Shown: in pieces, positions 1 through 8,242 of the stretch
Numbering within the stretch: the stretch's first letter is position 1
Layout of the letters: every line of letters starts with the position of its first letter
From: Deltaproteobacteria bacterium
Lineage (GTDB): Bacteria; Myxococcota; Myxococcia; Myxococcales; 40CM-4-68-19
DNA: 63,959 nucleotides
Assembly: GCA_025358085.1 (NCBI GenBank)
Contig: JANYKT010000089.1
Span: forward strand, 1-63,959
Direction: 5' to 3'
Notes under the pieces: generated by a model
The model's input: only the letters and a program-made list of their open reading frames with translations
What the model was told of the DNA's origin: nothing
Databases searched by the model: none
Made by a program: the position numbers and the translations under genes

Positions 1-23
1 GGGCGCTATCTCGCAGCGCACTT

Positions 24-1469
24 ATGGCCGCAACGACAGTGGTGATGCCGCAGCTCGGCGAGTCCGTGGTCGAGGGTACGGTGGTGCGCTGGATCGCGAA
101 GCCCGGCCAGCGCGTCGGGCGCGACGAGCCGCTGGTCGAAGTCTCGACCGATAAGGCCAACACCGAAGTGCCCTCGCCTATGGCGGGCGTGCTGGTGGCG
201 CAGCTGGCCGTCGAAGGCGCGGTGGTGGCGGTGGGCCAGCCGCTGGCGCAGCTCGATGATTCGGCAACGGCATCGGCGAGTTCTGCTCCCGCGGGGAACG
301 CGCCTCCCGCGGCGAACGCGCCTCCCGCGGCGAACGCGTCTCCCGCGGCGAACTCCGCGCCGAAAGCGATGGCCTCCGTGTCCCAAGGGCCCCCGAGCAG
401 CGGCCACGGCGCTTCGGTGCGGGCCAGCCCCGTGGGACGCAAGGTTGCCGAGGAGCACGGCGTTGATCTCGCGCAGGTGCAGGGGTCAGGCCCGGGTGGC
501 CGGATCGTCAAGGCCGACGTGCTCGGGATGATCGACGCGGGCGCGACCAGCGCCACACAGTCCGAGTTGCAGCCGCCCTCGAGCACCTTCCCGGGCCAGC
601 GCGCGCCGTCGCAGAGCGCGCCGCCGCCGCCGCAGCAGAGCGCGCCGCCGCAGCAGGGTCACTCGTTTCCGCCGCCGCAGAGCTACTCGCTGGCGCCGCC
701 GGTACAGTCGAGCTCGGGCCCCATCTCGCTCTCGCTGCGGGCCTACAAGCCGCCGCGCTACACGCTCAAGGACGGCGATCAGGCAGTGCCGTTTGACCAG
801 CGCCGCCGGCTCATCGCCGAGCACATGGTTTACTCCAAGGCGACCAGCCCGCATGTCCCGTGCACCGCCGAGGTGGACATGACTCCGCTCGCGCGGCTGC
901 GCTCGGAGTGGAAGCTGGTCAAGGAGACGCAAGGCCGGGCCCCCAGCTTTCTGGTTGCCGTCTGCCGCGCCACCATTCAAGCGCTGTCCGAGTTCCCCCG
1001 GATGAATGCGGTGGTGCAGGACGAGAGCTTGATCCTGCGGCGCGACATCAACCTCGGCGTCGCGGTCGAAACGGACAAGGGCCTGCTGGTGCCGGTGATC
1101 CGCAAGGCGTCGGAGAAGAGCGTGCTGGGCCTGGCGCGGGCGCTCGACGATCTCGCCGCGCGCGCGCGAACCATGAAAGTCACGGCCGACGAGCTTTCGG
1201 GCGGGTCATTCACCGTCAGCAATCCTGGCCTGAAGGGCAACCTCTTCGGCGCGGCCATCATCAACCAGCCGCAGGTCGGCATCCTGCGCATGGGCGAAAT
1301 CGTCAAGCGGGCAGTGGTCCGTGAGATCGACGGCGAAGACCACATCATCGTGCGCCAGATGATGTACCTGACGCTCTCCTACGATCACCGGGTCATCGAC
1401 GGCGTTACCGGCAACGCGTTTCTGCACCGCGTCCGCGAAATCATCGAGACCGCCAAGTTCACGCTTTAG
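24..1469 (+). CDS. Dihydrolipoamide acyltransferase, E2 of a 2-oxo acid dehydrogenase complex
   Basis: Transfers acyl groups from an E1-bound intermediate to CoA in a cytoplasmic 2-oxo acid dehydrogenase complex. The 481-residue product starts with one lipoyl domain (about 1-80) whose DKA motif carries the lysine to be lipoylated. A peripheral-subunit-binding domain follows (about 138-172, ending GPGGRIVKADV), and a C-terminal catalytic domain (about 250-481) holds the SYDHRVIDG active-site motif. Linkers are unusually long: one is Ala/Pro/Asn-rich, built from an 18-bp tandem repeat, and one is Pro/Gln/Ser-rich. No clear ribosome-binding site is seen, but the start matches the family. E1 and E3 genes are presumably upstream, outside the window. 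Substrate (pyruvate, branched-chain or 2-oxoglutarate) cannot be decided from this sequence. Confidence 0.93.
   Translation: MAATTVVMPQLGESVVEGTVVRWIAKPGQRVGRDEPLVEVSTDKANTEVPSPMAGVLVAQLAVEGAVVAVGQPLAQLDDSATASASSAPAGNAPPAANAPPAANASPAANSAPKAMASVSQGPPSSGHGASVRASPVGRKVAEEHGVDLAQVQGSGPGGRIVKADVLGMIDAGATSATQSELQPPSSTFPGQRAPSQSAPPPPQQSAPPQQGHSFPPPQSYSLAPPVQSSSGPISLSLRAYKPPRYTLKDGDQAVPFDQRRRLIAEHMVYSKATSPHVPCTAEVDMTPLARLRSEWKLVKETQGRAPSFLVAVCRATIQALSEFPRMNAVVQDESLILRRDINLGVAVETDKGLLVPVIRKASEKSVLGLARALDDLAARARTMKVTADELSGGSFTVSNPGLKGNLFGAAIINQPQVGILRMGEIVKRAVVREIDGEDHIIVRQMMYLTLSYDHRVIDGVTGNAFLHRVREIIETAKFTL
283..354 (+). repeat. 18-bp tandem repeat coding the E2 interdomain linker
   Basis: Four consecutive 18-bp units (283-300, 301-318, 319-336, 337-354) with few substitutions encode Ala/Pro/Asn-rich hexapeptides between the lipoyl and binding domains. 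Units are in frame, so copy-number change would only lengthen or shorten the swinging arm. Confidence 0.85.
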
Positions 1470-1473
1470 AGAC

Positions 1474-1536
1474 GGGGACACAACCGCAACTCACCGTGCC
1501 AGCCCGGGAGTTGGCATGAGTTGCGTAGGGTGTCCC
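1474..1536. repeat. REP-like long palindrome between convergent genes, possible bidirectional terminator
   Basis: GGGGACAC at 1474-1481 pairs with GTGTCCC at 1530-1536. Nested inside, CGCAACTCA (1485-1493) pairs with TGAGTTGCG (1517-1525), and TGCCA (1498-1502) with TGGCA (1512-1516). The element starts just after the E2 stop and runs into the 3' end of polX. Neither side has a long T tract, so classic intrinsic termination is unproven. The ends match two elements near 40.6-40.8 kb. Confidence 0.7.
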
Positions 1537-3266
1537 GACCGCAGCATGGCGAGGAATTCGTCCGGCGGCCGCGCGTTGACCACGCGGGCGCGCTCGGTCC
1601 AGCCGCGGCGCGCGGTGCCGACCGCGTAGTGCAGATTGCCCAGCTCCCGGGTCGAGTGCGCGTCCACCGAGCAAGAGACCTTGCAGCCGTGCTTGCGTGC
1701 CAGGCGAAGCAGGTCCGCGCCGAAGTCGAGCCGGTGCGGCGAGCCGTTGGCCTCGACCGTCACGCCTTGCTCGGCCGCGAGCGCGATCAGCTCCTCCCAG
1801 CGCGCCGCCATCTCGGGCCGCTCGGAGACTTTGCGTCCGGTCGGGTGGCCCCAGATGCGGCAGAGCGGGTGCCGCAGCGCGCGGGCGATGCGCGCGGTCT
1901 GCGCGTCCTCGTCGAGCTTGAAGCGCTGGTGCACCGAACAGATGACCACGTCCAGCTGCTCGAGCACGGCGTCGGGCAGGTCCAGCGCGCCGTCCTCCAG
2001 CACGTCGACCTCGCTGCCGCGCAGCACCCGGATGCCTCCCACGCGCGCCTCGACTTCGGAGATCTCGTCCCACTGGCGCTTGAGCCGCTCGGGGTCGAGG
2101 CCGCCAGCATAGTGCGCCGCCTGGGTGTGGTCGCTGATGGTGATGAACTGCGCCCCCAGCGCCTTGGCGGCGCGGACCATCTCCTCGATAGATGCGTTGC
2201 CGTCGCTCCAGGTCGAGTGACAATGCACGTAGCCGCAAATGTCCTCCATTTGCACCAGCGCTGGCAGTTCGCCGCGCGCGGCCAGCTCCAGCTCGCCCAG
2301 GTCCTCGCGCAGTTCGGGCGGCACCTCCGCGAGGCCGAGATGCCGGTAGAGATCGGCCTCCGATGCGACGGGAAGAGCCTCGCCGCCGTCGATGCGCGCG
2401 AGCCCGTACTCGGAGAGGGTCAGTCCCCGATCGCGCGCGAGGCCGCGCAGCTTGACGTGGTGCTGCTTGCTGCCCGTGAAGTGGTGAAGGGCGGTGGGAA
2501 ACTGCGCGGTTGTCACGACGCGGAGGTCAGCCTGCAGTCCATCCGAAAGCTTGACCGAGCACTTGGTGCCGCCGCGAGCGATGATCTGCACCACGCCCGG
2601 CGCGGTCGCGAAGGCTTCCATGATGGGCTCGACCGGCGTGCCGCAAGCGACGATATCGACGTCCGAATTGGTCTCGGCGTACCGGCGCAGGCTGCCCGCG
2701 ATCTCGGCGCGCGCAACGCCAGGCGTGGCCCGCACGCGGTCGAGCAGCTTCTCCGCCTGCGGCCGCGTGTCCCAGAGCGGCTTCTTTCCCGACCGCGCAC
2801 GCACCTGCGCGATGCCCTCGAGGATCTGCCGCTCGCTCTTGGGCCCGAACCCCTTGAGGCCCTTGATGCGCCCCTCCTGAGCTGCCTTCTCCAGGTCGTC
2901 CAGCGAGGCGACGTCGAGTTCCTTGATCAGCGCAGCGGCCTTGCGTGGCCCGAGGCCCGGGATGCGGGTGAGCTCGAGAGCGCCGGGCGGGAACTCGAGG
3001 CGCAGCTTGTCGAGATATTCAAGGTGTCCGGTCTCCACCAGCTCGGTCACTTTCTGCTCGATTGCCTTGCCGACCCCGGACAGCTCACTGAGCGTCCGCA
3101 GGCGTACGCGCTCCTGGAGACCGCCCGCCGCGGCCGGATCGGGCGGAAGCGCATCGAACGCATCAGCCGCCAGTTCATAGGCCCGCACCTTGAAAGCGTT
3201 TTCCCCCTTGAGCTGCAGCAGCTGGGAGATCTCGCGCAGGTTGCTCGCTACTTCACGTCCGGTCAC
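1491..3266 (-). CDS. polX: DNA polymerase/3'-5' exonuclease PolX
   Basis: Family X DNA polymerase fused to a PHP nuclease domain, expected to act in base-excision gap repair. The N-terminal half (about 1-320) has helix-hairpin-helix regions (GIGP-type motif PGLGPRKA), the nucleotidyltransferase motif GSLRR followed by DVD, and a third acidic position in QADLRV. The C-terminal PHP domain begins at HCHSTWSDG and contains ISDHTQ, metal-binding motifs for exonuclease activity. The start is taken as a GTG at 3266 with GAGG just upstream, giving 591 residues, the normal family length of about 570-590; the longer open frame runs over the divergent SCP2 gene. The gene converges with the E2 gene across a palindrome. 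Confidence 0.93.
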   Translation of the reverse strand: MTGREVASNLREISQLLQLKGENAFKVRAYELAADAFDALPPDPAAAGGLQERVRLRTLSELSGVGKAIEQKVTELVETGHLEYLDKLRLEFPPGALELTRIPGLGPRKAAALIKELDVASLDDLEKAAQEGRIKGLKGFGPKSERQILEGIAQVRARSGKKPLWDTRPQAEKLLDRVRATPGVARAEIAGSLRRYAETNSDVDIVACGTPVEPIMEAFATAPGVVQIIARGGTKCSVKLSDGLQADLRVVTTAQFPTALHHFTGSKQHHVKLRGLARDRGLTLSEYGLARIDGGEALPVASEADLYRHLGLAEVPPELREDLGELELAARGELPALVQMEDICGYVHCHSTWSDGNASIEEMVRAAKALGAQFITISDHTQAAHYAGGLDPERLKRQWDEISEVEARVGGIRVLRGSEVDVLEDGALDLPDAVLEQLDVVICSVHQRFKLDEDAQTARIARALRHPLCRIWGHPTGRKVSERPEMAARWEELIALAAEQGVTVEANGSPHRLDFGADLLRLARKHGCKVSCSVDAHSTRELGNLHYAVGTARRGWTERARVVNARPPDEFLAMLRSGHPTQLMPTPGLAR

Positions 3267-3321
3267 GCCTCGAGTGTAATCCGGTTGCGGCGACACTGCA
3301 GCCGACTTAGCTTGGCCGCCC

Positions 3322-3825
3322 ATGACCGACCAGACCAGCGCTGGCCCGCAGGCCATTTCCGAGGCGTCCGACGCAATCCTCCGCCGCTTCTTCGAGACCA
3401 GCGAGACGGCCCGCAAGGCGTCCGCGTCGCTGAGAAAGGCGGCCGAGGTGGGCGTCCGCTTCACCGACGTTCCGGGCGACTTCCGCTTCGTGATGGCCGA
3501 CGGCAAGCCAAAGTTCCTCAGCGGCAAGGCGTCCGATCCCGACTTCGATCTGACCCTGGCGCCCGGCGCAGTGCGCACCATTGCCGGCAAGCCGGACGCG
3601 GAAGTGGGCGACCTCGGCATCGCCTTTTTTCAGGCCATCCTCGCCAAGGAACCGGACAGCAAGATCAGCGTCAAGCTCCACAGCGGCCTGATGAAGTTGA
3701 CCATGCGCGGCTATCTCGGCGTGCTGGCGCAGGGCGGCGGCAAGGTGATTGGCTGGATGGCAACGAAGGGCCTGCGGGGCCCGGGCGCGGTGGCGAGCGC
3801 CATCTCGAAGCTGCGAAAAGGTTGA
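3322..3825 (+). CDS. SCP2 sterol-binding domain protein
   Basis: A 167-residue soluble protein with a single SCP2-like fold, a domain that binds lipids or acyl-CoA in a hydrophobic tunnel. Support comes from the DGKPKF and FDLTL segments typical of the SCP2 beta-sheet, and from the later GKPDAEVGD ... LGIAFFQ and KLHSGLMKLTMRG helices. The first 35 residues look like an N-terminal helix. It is divergent from polX (55-bp gap) and followed after 53 bp by cutA; no partner enzyme is adjacent, so the ligand is unknown. No good Shine-Dalgarno sequence precedes the ATG. Confidence 0.75.
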   Translation: MTDQTSAGPQAISEASDAILRRFFETSETARKASASLRKAAEVGVRFTDVPGDFRFVMADGKPKFLSGKASDPDFDLTLAPGAVRTIAGKPDAEVGDLGIAFFQAILAKEPDSKISVKLHSGLMKLTMRGYLGVLAQGGGKVIGWMATKGLRGPGAVASAISKLRKG

Positions 3826-3878
3826 GTTCCAGCGCGGCGCGGCCGACCGCCGATTCGTGCTTGTGGTAACCCTGCCCT

Positions 3879-4196
3879 GTGACCGACGTAATGCTGGTCT
3901 TCACCACGCTTCCCAATTCCGACGCTGCGGTCGAGCTCGCGAAGACCGTTGTCAGGGAGCGCCTCGCAGCTTGCGCGAACATCCTGCCGGCGGTGCGCTC
4001 CATCTACCAATGGGAAGGCAACCTGCAGGACGAAAACGAGGTGCTGGTGCTGATGAAGACGCGCCAGGAACACTTCGAGCGGCTCAAAGCGCGCATCATC
4101 GAGCTGCATCCGTATGAGGTGCCCGAGGTCTTGGCACTGCCGGTCGAGCAGGGCCACGCGGGCTATCTGGAATGGATCGCCAAGGGCGTGGGCTAG
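3879..4196 (+). CDS. cutA: Divalent-cation tolerance protein CutA
   Basis: Small trimeric cytoplasmic protein linked to copper and divalent-cation tolerance; its biochemical role is still unclear in most bacteria. The 105-residue sequence shows family landmarks in order: MLVFTTLPN, LVRERLAACANI-like segment (here VVRERLAACANIL), IYQWEG, EVLVLMKT and the C-terminal HPYEVPEV. Length is typical. Start is a GTG at 3879; an ATG four codons later is possible. Confidence 0.95.
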   Translation: MTDVMLVFTTLPNSDAAVELAKTVVRERLAACANILPAVRSIYQWEGNLQDENEVLVLMKTRQEHFERLKARIIELHPYEVPEVLALPVEQGHAGYLEWIAKGVG

Positions 4197-4536
4197 CGGC
4201 AATGCCACTCACTTAGTCTCTGCAAGGAACGCCTAGTCTCTGTAAGGAACGCCCCAGGAGAAGCCTTGGGGGGTCGCCGCCCTCAGACATGCGCGCCGCC
4301 CCTGACCTTTGTTGCGGGATGGACTTGGTTCCTAGGGGTGTCGCGCGCTCGTTCGTCGACCCCCACGCTCCTCCTGCGGCTCTCGCGCGCTGAAGCTCTT
4401 GGGCGAAGCATCCGCAAGCGCGCATCCGTTCCTCGCCAGTCGACAGATAAACGGCCTTCTCTCCTTCAGGCTGCGCTGAACAGGTTAGCCCTCGACTAAG
4501 GGGCGACTAAGGGGGGGCTGCTAGCGGGAAGTCAAG
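4197..4536. other. 340-bp gap with no convincing gene
   Basis: Short open frames exist on both strands (70-77 codons), but they lack ribosome-binding sites and their predicted peptides are Arg/Ser-rich, as expected for chance frames in GC-rich DNA. The gap holds a two-copy 20-bp tandem repeat at its left end and a GACTAAGGGG duplication near 4493-4512. No tRNA-like or strong terminator fold was recognised. Confidence 0.6.
4214..4253 (+). repeat. Two-copy 20-bp tandem repeat
   Basis: TAGTCTCTGCAAGGAACGCC at 4214-4233 is followed directly by a copy at 4234-4253 with one difference (C to T at the tenth base). It lies 17 bp after the cutA stop codon. Function unknown. Confidence 0.9.
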
Positions 4537-4836
4537 CTAGCTCTTCCGGCCGAACAGTCCCTCGAGCGCCGCCAGCGCCTTGGCGCGCGGATCATCCTCG
4601 CGGACCGCTCTGTCCCCCTTCTTGAAGACGAACAGTTCGCAGGCGTTCGCGCGCTCCTTGTCCGACGGCGGTTCGGCCTGCAGCTCGCGGCAGCCGTAGC
4701 GCATTGTTTCGTCGTAGGCGTGGCAGTTCAGGCAGGCATGCAGGGCGGCGCGGCAATGCGGGCAGTCATCGCGGCGCCCTGCGGTGGCGGCCACACCGAG
4801 GTCGATCTCTTTGCGGCACGCCTGACAGACAAACAT
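4537..4836 (-). CDS. Small zinc-ribbon protein
   Basis: A 99-residue protein with four Cys pairs or near-pairs: CQAC, CPHC, CLNC and a later lone Cys in YGCREL, spaced like a double zinc ribbon. The C-terminal part is charged and ends with LEGLFGRKS. The start ATG at 4836 has GGAGG about 8 bp upstream; the frame remains open far upstream, but only because it shadows the kinase gene. It is divergent from the kinase gene, 108 bp away. Family not recognised beyond the metal-binding pattern; a regulatory or chaperone-like role is only a guess. Confidence 0.75.
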   Translation of the reverse strand: MFVCQACRKEIDLGVAATAGRRDDCPHCRAALHACLNCHAYDETMRYGCRELQAEPPSDKERANACELFVFKKGDRAVREDDPRAKALAALEGLFGRKS

Positions 4837-4944
4837 GAGCGTCTTCCTCCAAGTGTCATCTTGCCCCGGCGCGGCCATCGACGCTACGCTGATGCGGCCC
4901 TTGACTCCCGGGCACCCCTCGCCCTCTCCCGAGCTCCAGCAGCC

Positions 4945-7611
4945 GTGACGCGACAGCCCACCAAGTTCGGGAAGTACCTGCTGCTCGAGCGGATCGCGGT
5001 CGGGGGCATGGCCGAGGTGTTCGTCGCCAAGGCCTTCGGTGTCGAAGGCTTCGAGCGGCTGCTGGCCATCAAGAAGATCCTGCCCACCATGGGCGAGGAC
5101 GAAGAGTTCATCTCGATGTTCGTCGACGAGGCGCGCATCGCGGTGCAGCTCTCGCATGCCAACATCGTTCAGGTGTTGGAGCTCGGCAAGCACGAGGACA
5201 ACCTCTACATCGCCATGGAGTACATCTCCGGCCGCGACGTGCGCCAGCTGCTGGAGCGCTTCCGCAAGCGGCAGCAGGCCATGCCCATCCCCCAGGCGGC
5301 GCTGATTGCCGCGCGCATCTGCGAGGCGCTGGACTACGCGCACCGCAAGCGGGACGCTCGCGGCGCGCCGCTGAACATCGTCCACCGGGACGTCTCGCCG
5401 CAGAACGTGCTGGTCAGCTTCGAAGGCGAGGTCAAGCTCATCGACTTCGGCATCGCGAAGGCCGAGAGCCGGCTGCAGAAGACGCAAGCGGGAATCCTCA
5501 AAGGCAAGTTCGCGTACATGTCCCCGGAGCAGGTGCGCGGACAATCGGTCGACGGACGCTCCGATATCTTCGCGGCGGGCGTACTCCTCTGGGAGATGCT
5601 TTGTGGGGAGAAGCTTTTCACCGGTGAGAGCGACTTTGCCATCCTGGAAAAAGTCCGCACCGCGCTGGTGCCCGACCCGCGCTCGCTCAACCGCAGCATC
5701 CCCGAGGCGCTCGAGCGGGTGATGATGAAGGCGCTCACGGTCGACCCCAGGGACCGCTACCAGAACGCCAGCGAGCTGCACGACGAGCTGATGCGGTTCA
5801 CGCTGGTGGGCGACACGATGTACGGCGCGCGCCAGCTCTCCGAGTGGGTCCGCGAGGAGTTCTGCGCCGACTTCGACAAAGAGCAGGCCCGCCTGCGCTC
5901 GTGGCTGGGCGTCGACGACCACCAGGTCGAGGTGACGCCGTCCGAGCCTGTGCGCCGAAAGGTCGCGCTGGTCGAGCCGTCGGTCAAGGTGGACTTCCAT
6001 GCCGACACCCCGCTCGATCCGTTCCCCGGTCCCGCTATCCTGGCTGCTGCCGCCGCGCTCCCCACCACCCCGGAGACCGAGTCGACGCAGCAGTGGCGCG
6101 TGCCCATCGACGCCGACACCCTGGTGCCAGCGCCTCCGCCGCTGCGGCTGAACACGGCCGAGGTCGCGCAGGAGCTGCCCACCATGAAGATGGATGGCGA
6201 GGAGCTGATCAAGGCCGAGCGCGAGTTCGCCGCTCGCCGCGCCAGGGAGCTCGCGCATCACCCGCCCTTGGGGGCGGAATCAGATGATGGCGAGTCGACA
6301 GCCAGCGACGAGCAACTGCCCTCGGTCGTCGCGTTGGACCCGGTTTTCATCGAGCCTGCCGTGGCCGTGCAGAGCAGGCCTCCGCCTCCACCTGCCTGGT
6401 CGGACCCGGCCGTCGCCAAAGTTTCCACGCGCCTTGAGATGGCCGCGGCCAGAGCTCCCCCGCGCCCCGAGCCTTCCGTCGCGCCCGCGCGGCCGCGGCT
6501 TTCCCGGACGCCATTGCGAGGGAACGCCAAGGTGCCGGCCGTCACCGCCGAGCTGGACATTTCGACGCTGGGAGCGCCGACCGGGCTCATCTTCGACAAC
6601 TCCGACGAACCGACCGGCCTGATGCGCCTGCAGCGCACGGGCGCCATGTCGCGGGCGGTGCGCGACCAGCCGAAGCGCTCTCGCAAGTGGATGCTCTTCG
6701 CGGCGCCGGCGCTCCTGGCCGCGCTGGCAGGCGGCTGGCTCGTGCTCTACGAAGACGAGGGCCCGGGGAAGGTCATCGTCAGGCCAGCGCCTGCGGTGCA
6801 AGCCGAGCTGACCATCGACGGCAAGCCCGCGGGCACGCTGCCGCCCTTCACGCACACCATCGCGCCCGGCCGGCACAAGCTCGAAGTCCGGGCCGATGGG
6901 TACAAGATTTTCACCGCGCAGGTGCATGTCTCCGCGGGAGGCCGTCCGGTCGAGGTGGACGCGCAACTGCAAGCGGACCGCCCCATGGAGGTCGAAGGGG
7001 TGGTGCTGACGCAGCCGCGTCCCGCCGAGCCGGAGGCCCCGAAGGCAGAGCCGGCAAAAAAGAAGGCGTGGACCGCGCGCAAGGCGAAGAAGACGGCAGT
7101 CGCCGTAAAGCCGCCCGCGCCCCGTCAGGTCGCCGTGGCCGAGCAGGGCGCGCGGCTGCGCATCGTGACCGACCCTCCGGGAGCTGACATCACTGTGGAC
7201 GGCCGACCCGTGGGCAAGTCGCCGGTCATTACCGACTTTCTCAATCCCGGCCCTTTTCATCCGGTGGTTGCCTCGCTCGACGGCTACGTTCCTTCACGCC
7301 GCGCCGCCAGGCTCGACCAAAGCGGCATCACCGAACTGCGCTTGTCTTTGTTGCAGCAGGAGGCCGAGTCCTCCGTAGCCGCCGTGCCCATTGGGGTGGG
7401 CTACCTCACCGCCGCCACCAAGCCTGCCGCGCGCGTCACCATCGACGGCCGCGAGACGGGACGCTGGACGCCGGTGCCGCCCGCCAATCCGATCGCCCTG
7501 CCAGCAGGCGCGCACACCATCGTCTTCGAGACGGCCGAAGGAAAGAAACTCGAAGAGCAGTTGCAGGTCGAGGCAGGAAAGACGTCGAGGCTGATCCGCT
7601 CGTTCCCCTGA
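4945..7611 (+). CDS. Transmembrane Ser/Thr protein kinase with three PEGA domains
   Basis: Hanks-type kinase of the kind abundant in myxobacteria. The cytoplasmic kinase domain (about 9-280) contains the glycine loop (AVGGMAEVFVAK), the ATP-binding Lys in LLAIKK, HRD at 147-149, DFG at 167-169 and the MSPEQ activation-segment motif, so it should be active. A long Pro/Ala-rich linker leads to one membrane helix (about 581-601). Three PEGA-type repeats follow outside the membrane, with cores TIDGKPAGTLPP, TVDGRPVGKSP and TIDGRETGRWTP; such repeats are surface-layer-like modules thought to touch the envelope. The start is taken as GTG at 4945, giving 888 residues, because the upstream 75 codons overlap the zinc-ribbon gene. 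Signal and substrates are unknown. Confidence 0.92.
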   Translation: MTRQPTKFGKYLLLERIAVGGMAEVFVAKAFGVEGFERLLAIKKILPTMGEDEEFISMFVDEARIAVQLSHANIVQVLELGKHEDNLYIAMEYISGRDVRQLLERFRKRQQAMPIPQAALIAARICEALDYAHRKRDARGAPLNIVHRDVSPQNVLVSFEGEVKLIDFGIAKAESRLQKTQAGILKGKFAYMSPEQVRGQSVDGRSDIFAAGVLLWEMLCGEKLFTGESDFAILEKVRTALVPDPRSLNRSIPEALERVMMKALTVDPRDRYQNASELHDELMRFTLVGDTMYGARQLSEWVREEFCADFDKEQARLRSWLGVDDHQVEVTPSEPVRRKVALVEPSVKVDFHADTPLDPFPGPAILAAAAALPTTPETESTQQWRVPIDADTLVPAPPPLRLNTAEVAQELPTMKMDGEELIKAEREFAARRARELAHHPPLGAESDDGESTASDEQLPSVVALDPVFIEPAVAVQSRPPPPPAWSDPAVAKVSTRLEMAAARAPPRPEPSVAPARPRLSRTPLRGNAKVPAVTAELDISTLGAPTGLIFDNSDEPTGLMRLQRTGAMSRAVRDQPKRSRKWMLFAAPALLAALAGGWLVLYEDEGPGKVIVRPAPAVQAELTIDGKPAGTLPPFTHTIAPGRHKLEVRADGYKIFTAQVHVSAGGRPVEVDAQLQADRPMEVEGVVLTQPRPAEPEAPKAEPAKKKAWTARKAKKTAVAVKPPAPRQVAVAEQGARLRIVTDPPGADITVDGRPVGKSPVITDFLNPGPFHPVVASLDGYVPSRRAARLDQSGITELRLSLLQQEAESSVAAVPIGVGYLTAATKPAARVTIDGRETGRWTPVPPANPIALPAGAHTIVFETAEGKKLEEQLQVEAGKTSRLIRSFP

Positions 7612-7651
7612 AGGCTCGCCTTTTGCGCCCAGCTTTATTTTGAGCCGGCGC

Positions 7652-8158
7652 CTATTTGCCGGTTGTAACCGGCCGCACGTAAACCTCGTTGTCGTTCTTG
7701 ACGAACCCCGCCTCCTCGAAGAAGGCGTGGTGGTCGCCGCGCTGGTGCGTGAGATAGAGCTCCATTCGCTTGCAGCCCAGCGCTTCGGCGCGGCGCAGCG
7801 ACTGCGCCAGCAGCGCATGCCCGATGCCCTTGCCGCGCTGGTCGGGCGACACCATGAAAAGATCGATGCAGGCCACGCGCCCGCCCAGTCGCAGCTGGGG
7901 CCGATGGGACATCGTGATCATCCCGAGCAGCCGCGAGAACGCCGCGGCGTCGTGCGCGACGAAGCTCACCATCTCCGGGTGCTGCACCACCCATGAAATT
8001 GCGAGTTCCTGCTCATGGGCAGGCACCTGCCAGCCATCGGCAGCGAGGAGCTTGAAGGCCGCGTCGCGATCGCCTCGCTTGAGCGAGCGCAATTTCCAGT
8101 CCGGCCCTTTGGGCGGCGGCGGCGGCTGCGACATCGGAGGGAGCGCCATGGCAGGCAA
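7652..8158 (-). CDS. GNAT family N-acetyltransferase
   Basis: Predicted acetyl-CoA-dependent acyltransferase of 168 residues. The acetyl-CoA loop is visible as SPDQRGKGIGHALLAQSL (Q/RxxGxG/A type), preceded by the beta strand CIDLFMV and followed by the C-terminal LYLTHQRGDHHAFFEEAGF, typical of the GNAT fold. The N-terminal 20 residues are Pro-rich and the start is uncertain (ATG at 8158, or internal ATGs three and nine codons later); no good ribosome-binding site is seen. Its substrate cannot be predicted. It converges with the kinase gene. Confidence 0.8.
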   Translation of the reverse strand: MPAMALPPMSQPPPPPKGPDWKLRSLKRGDRDAAFKLLAADGWQVPAHEQELAISWVVQHPEMVSFVAHDAAAFSRLLGMITMSHRPQLRLGGRVACIDLFMVSPDQRGKGIGHALLAQSLRRAEALGCKRMELYLTHQRGDHHAFFEEAGFVKNDNEVYVRPVTTGK

Positions 8159-8164
8159 GTAGAG

Positions 8165-8205
8165 CGCAAAAAAGAGAAGGCGGTCCAGTTTTTCTGGACC
8201 GCCTT
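8165..8205 (-). terminator. Intrinsic terminator after the triple-DsbA gene
   Basis: A perfect 12-bp inverted repeat, AAGGCGGTCCAG (8177-8188) and CTGGACCGCCTT (8194-8205), with a 5-base loop. Read on the minus strand it is followed by CTCTTTTTTGCG, a T-rich tract, so it should end transcription leaving the gene at 8243-10213. Confidence 0.9.
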
Positions 8206-8242
8206 CGGAAACGCAAGGAAACGCAACTTTTCAGGACGCTGC

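Noticed and set aside
4266-4499. Open frame of 77 codons in the gap after cutA
   Set aside because: No ribosome-binding site, Arg/Ser-rich composition and an opposing 70-codon frame: chance reading in GC-rich DNA.
7611-7646. Possible terminator after the kinase gene
   Set aside because: Only a 4-bp stem with a short T run and a separated 5-bp pair; too weak to call.
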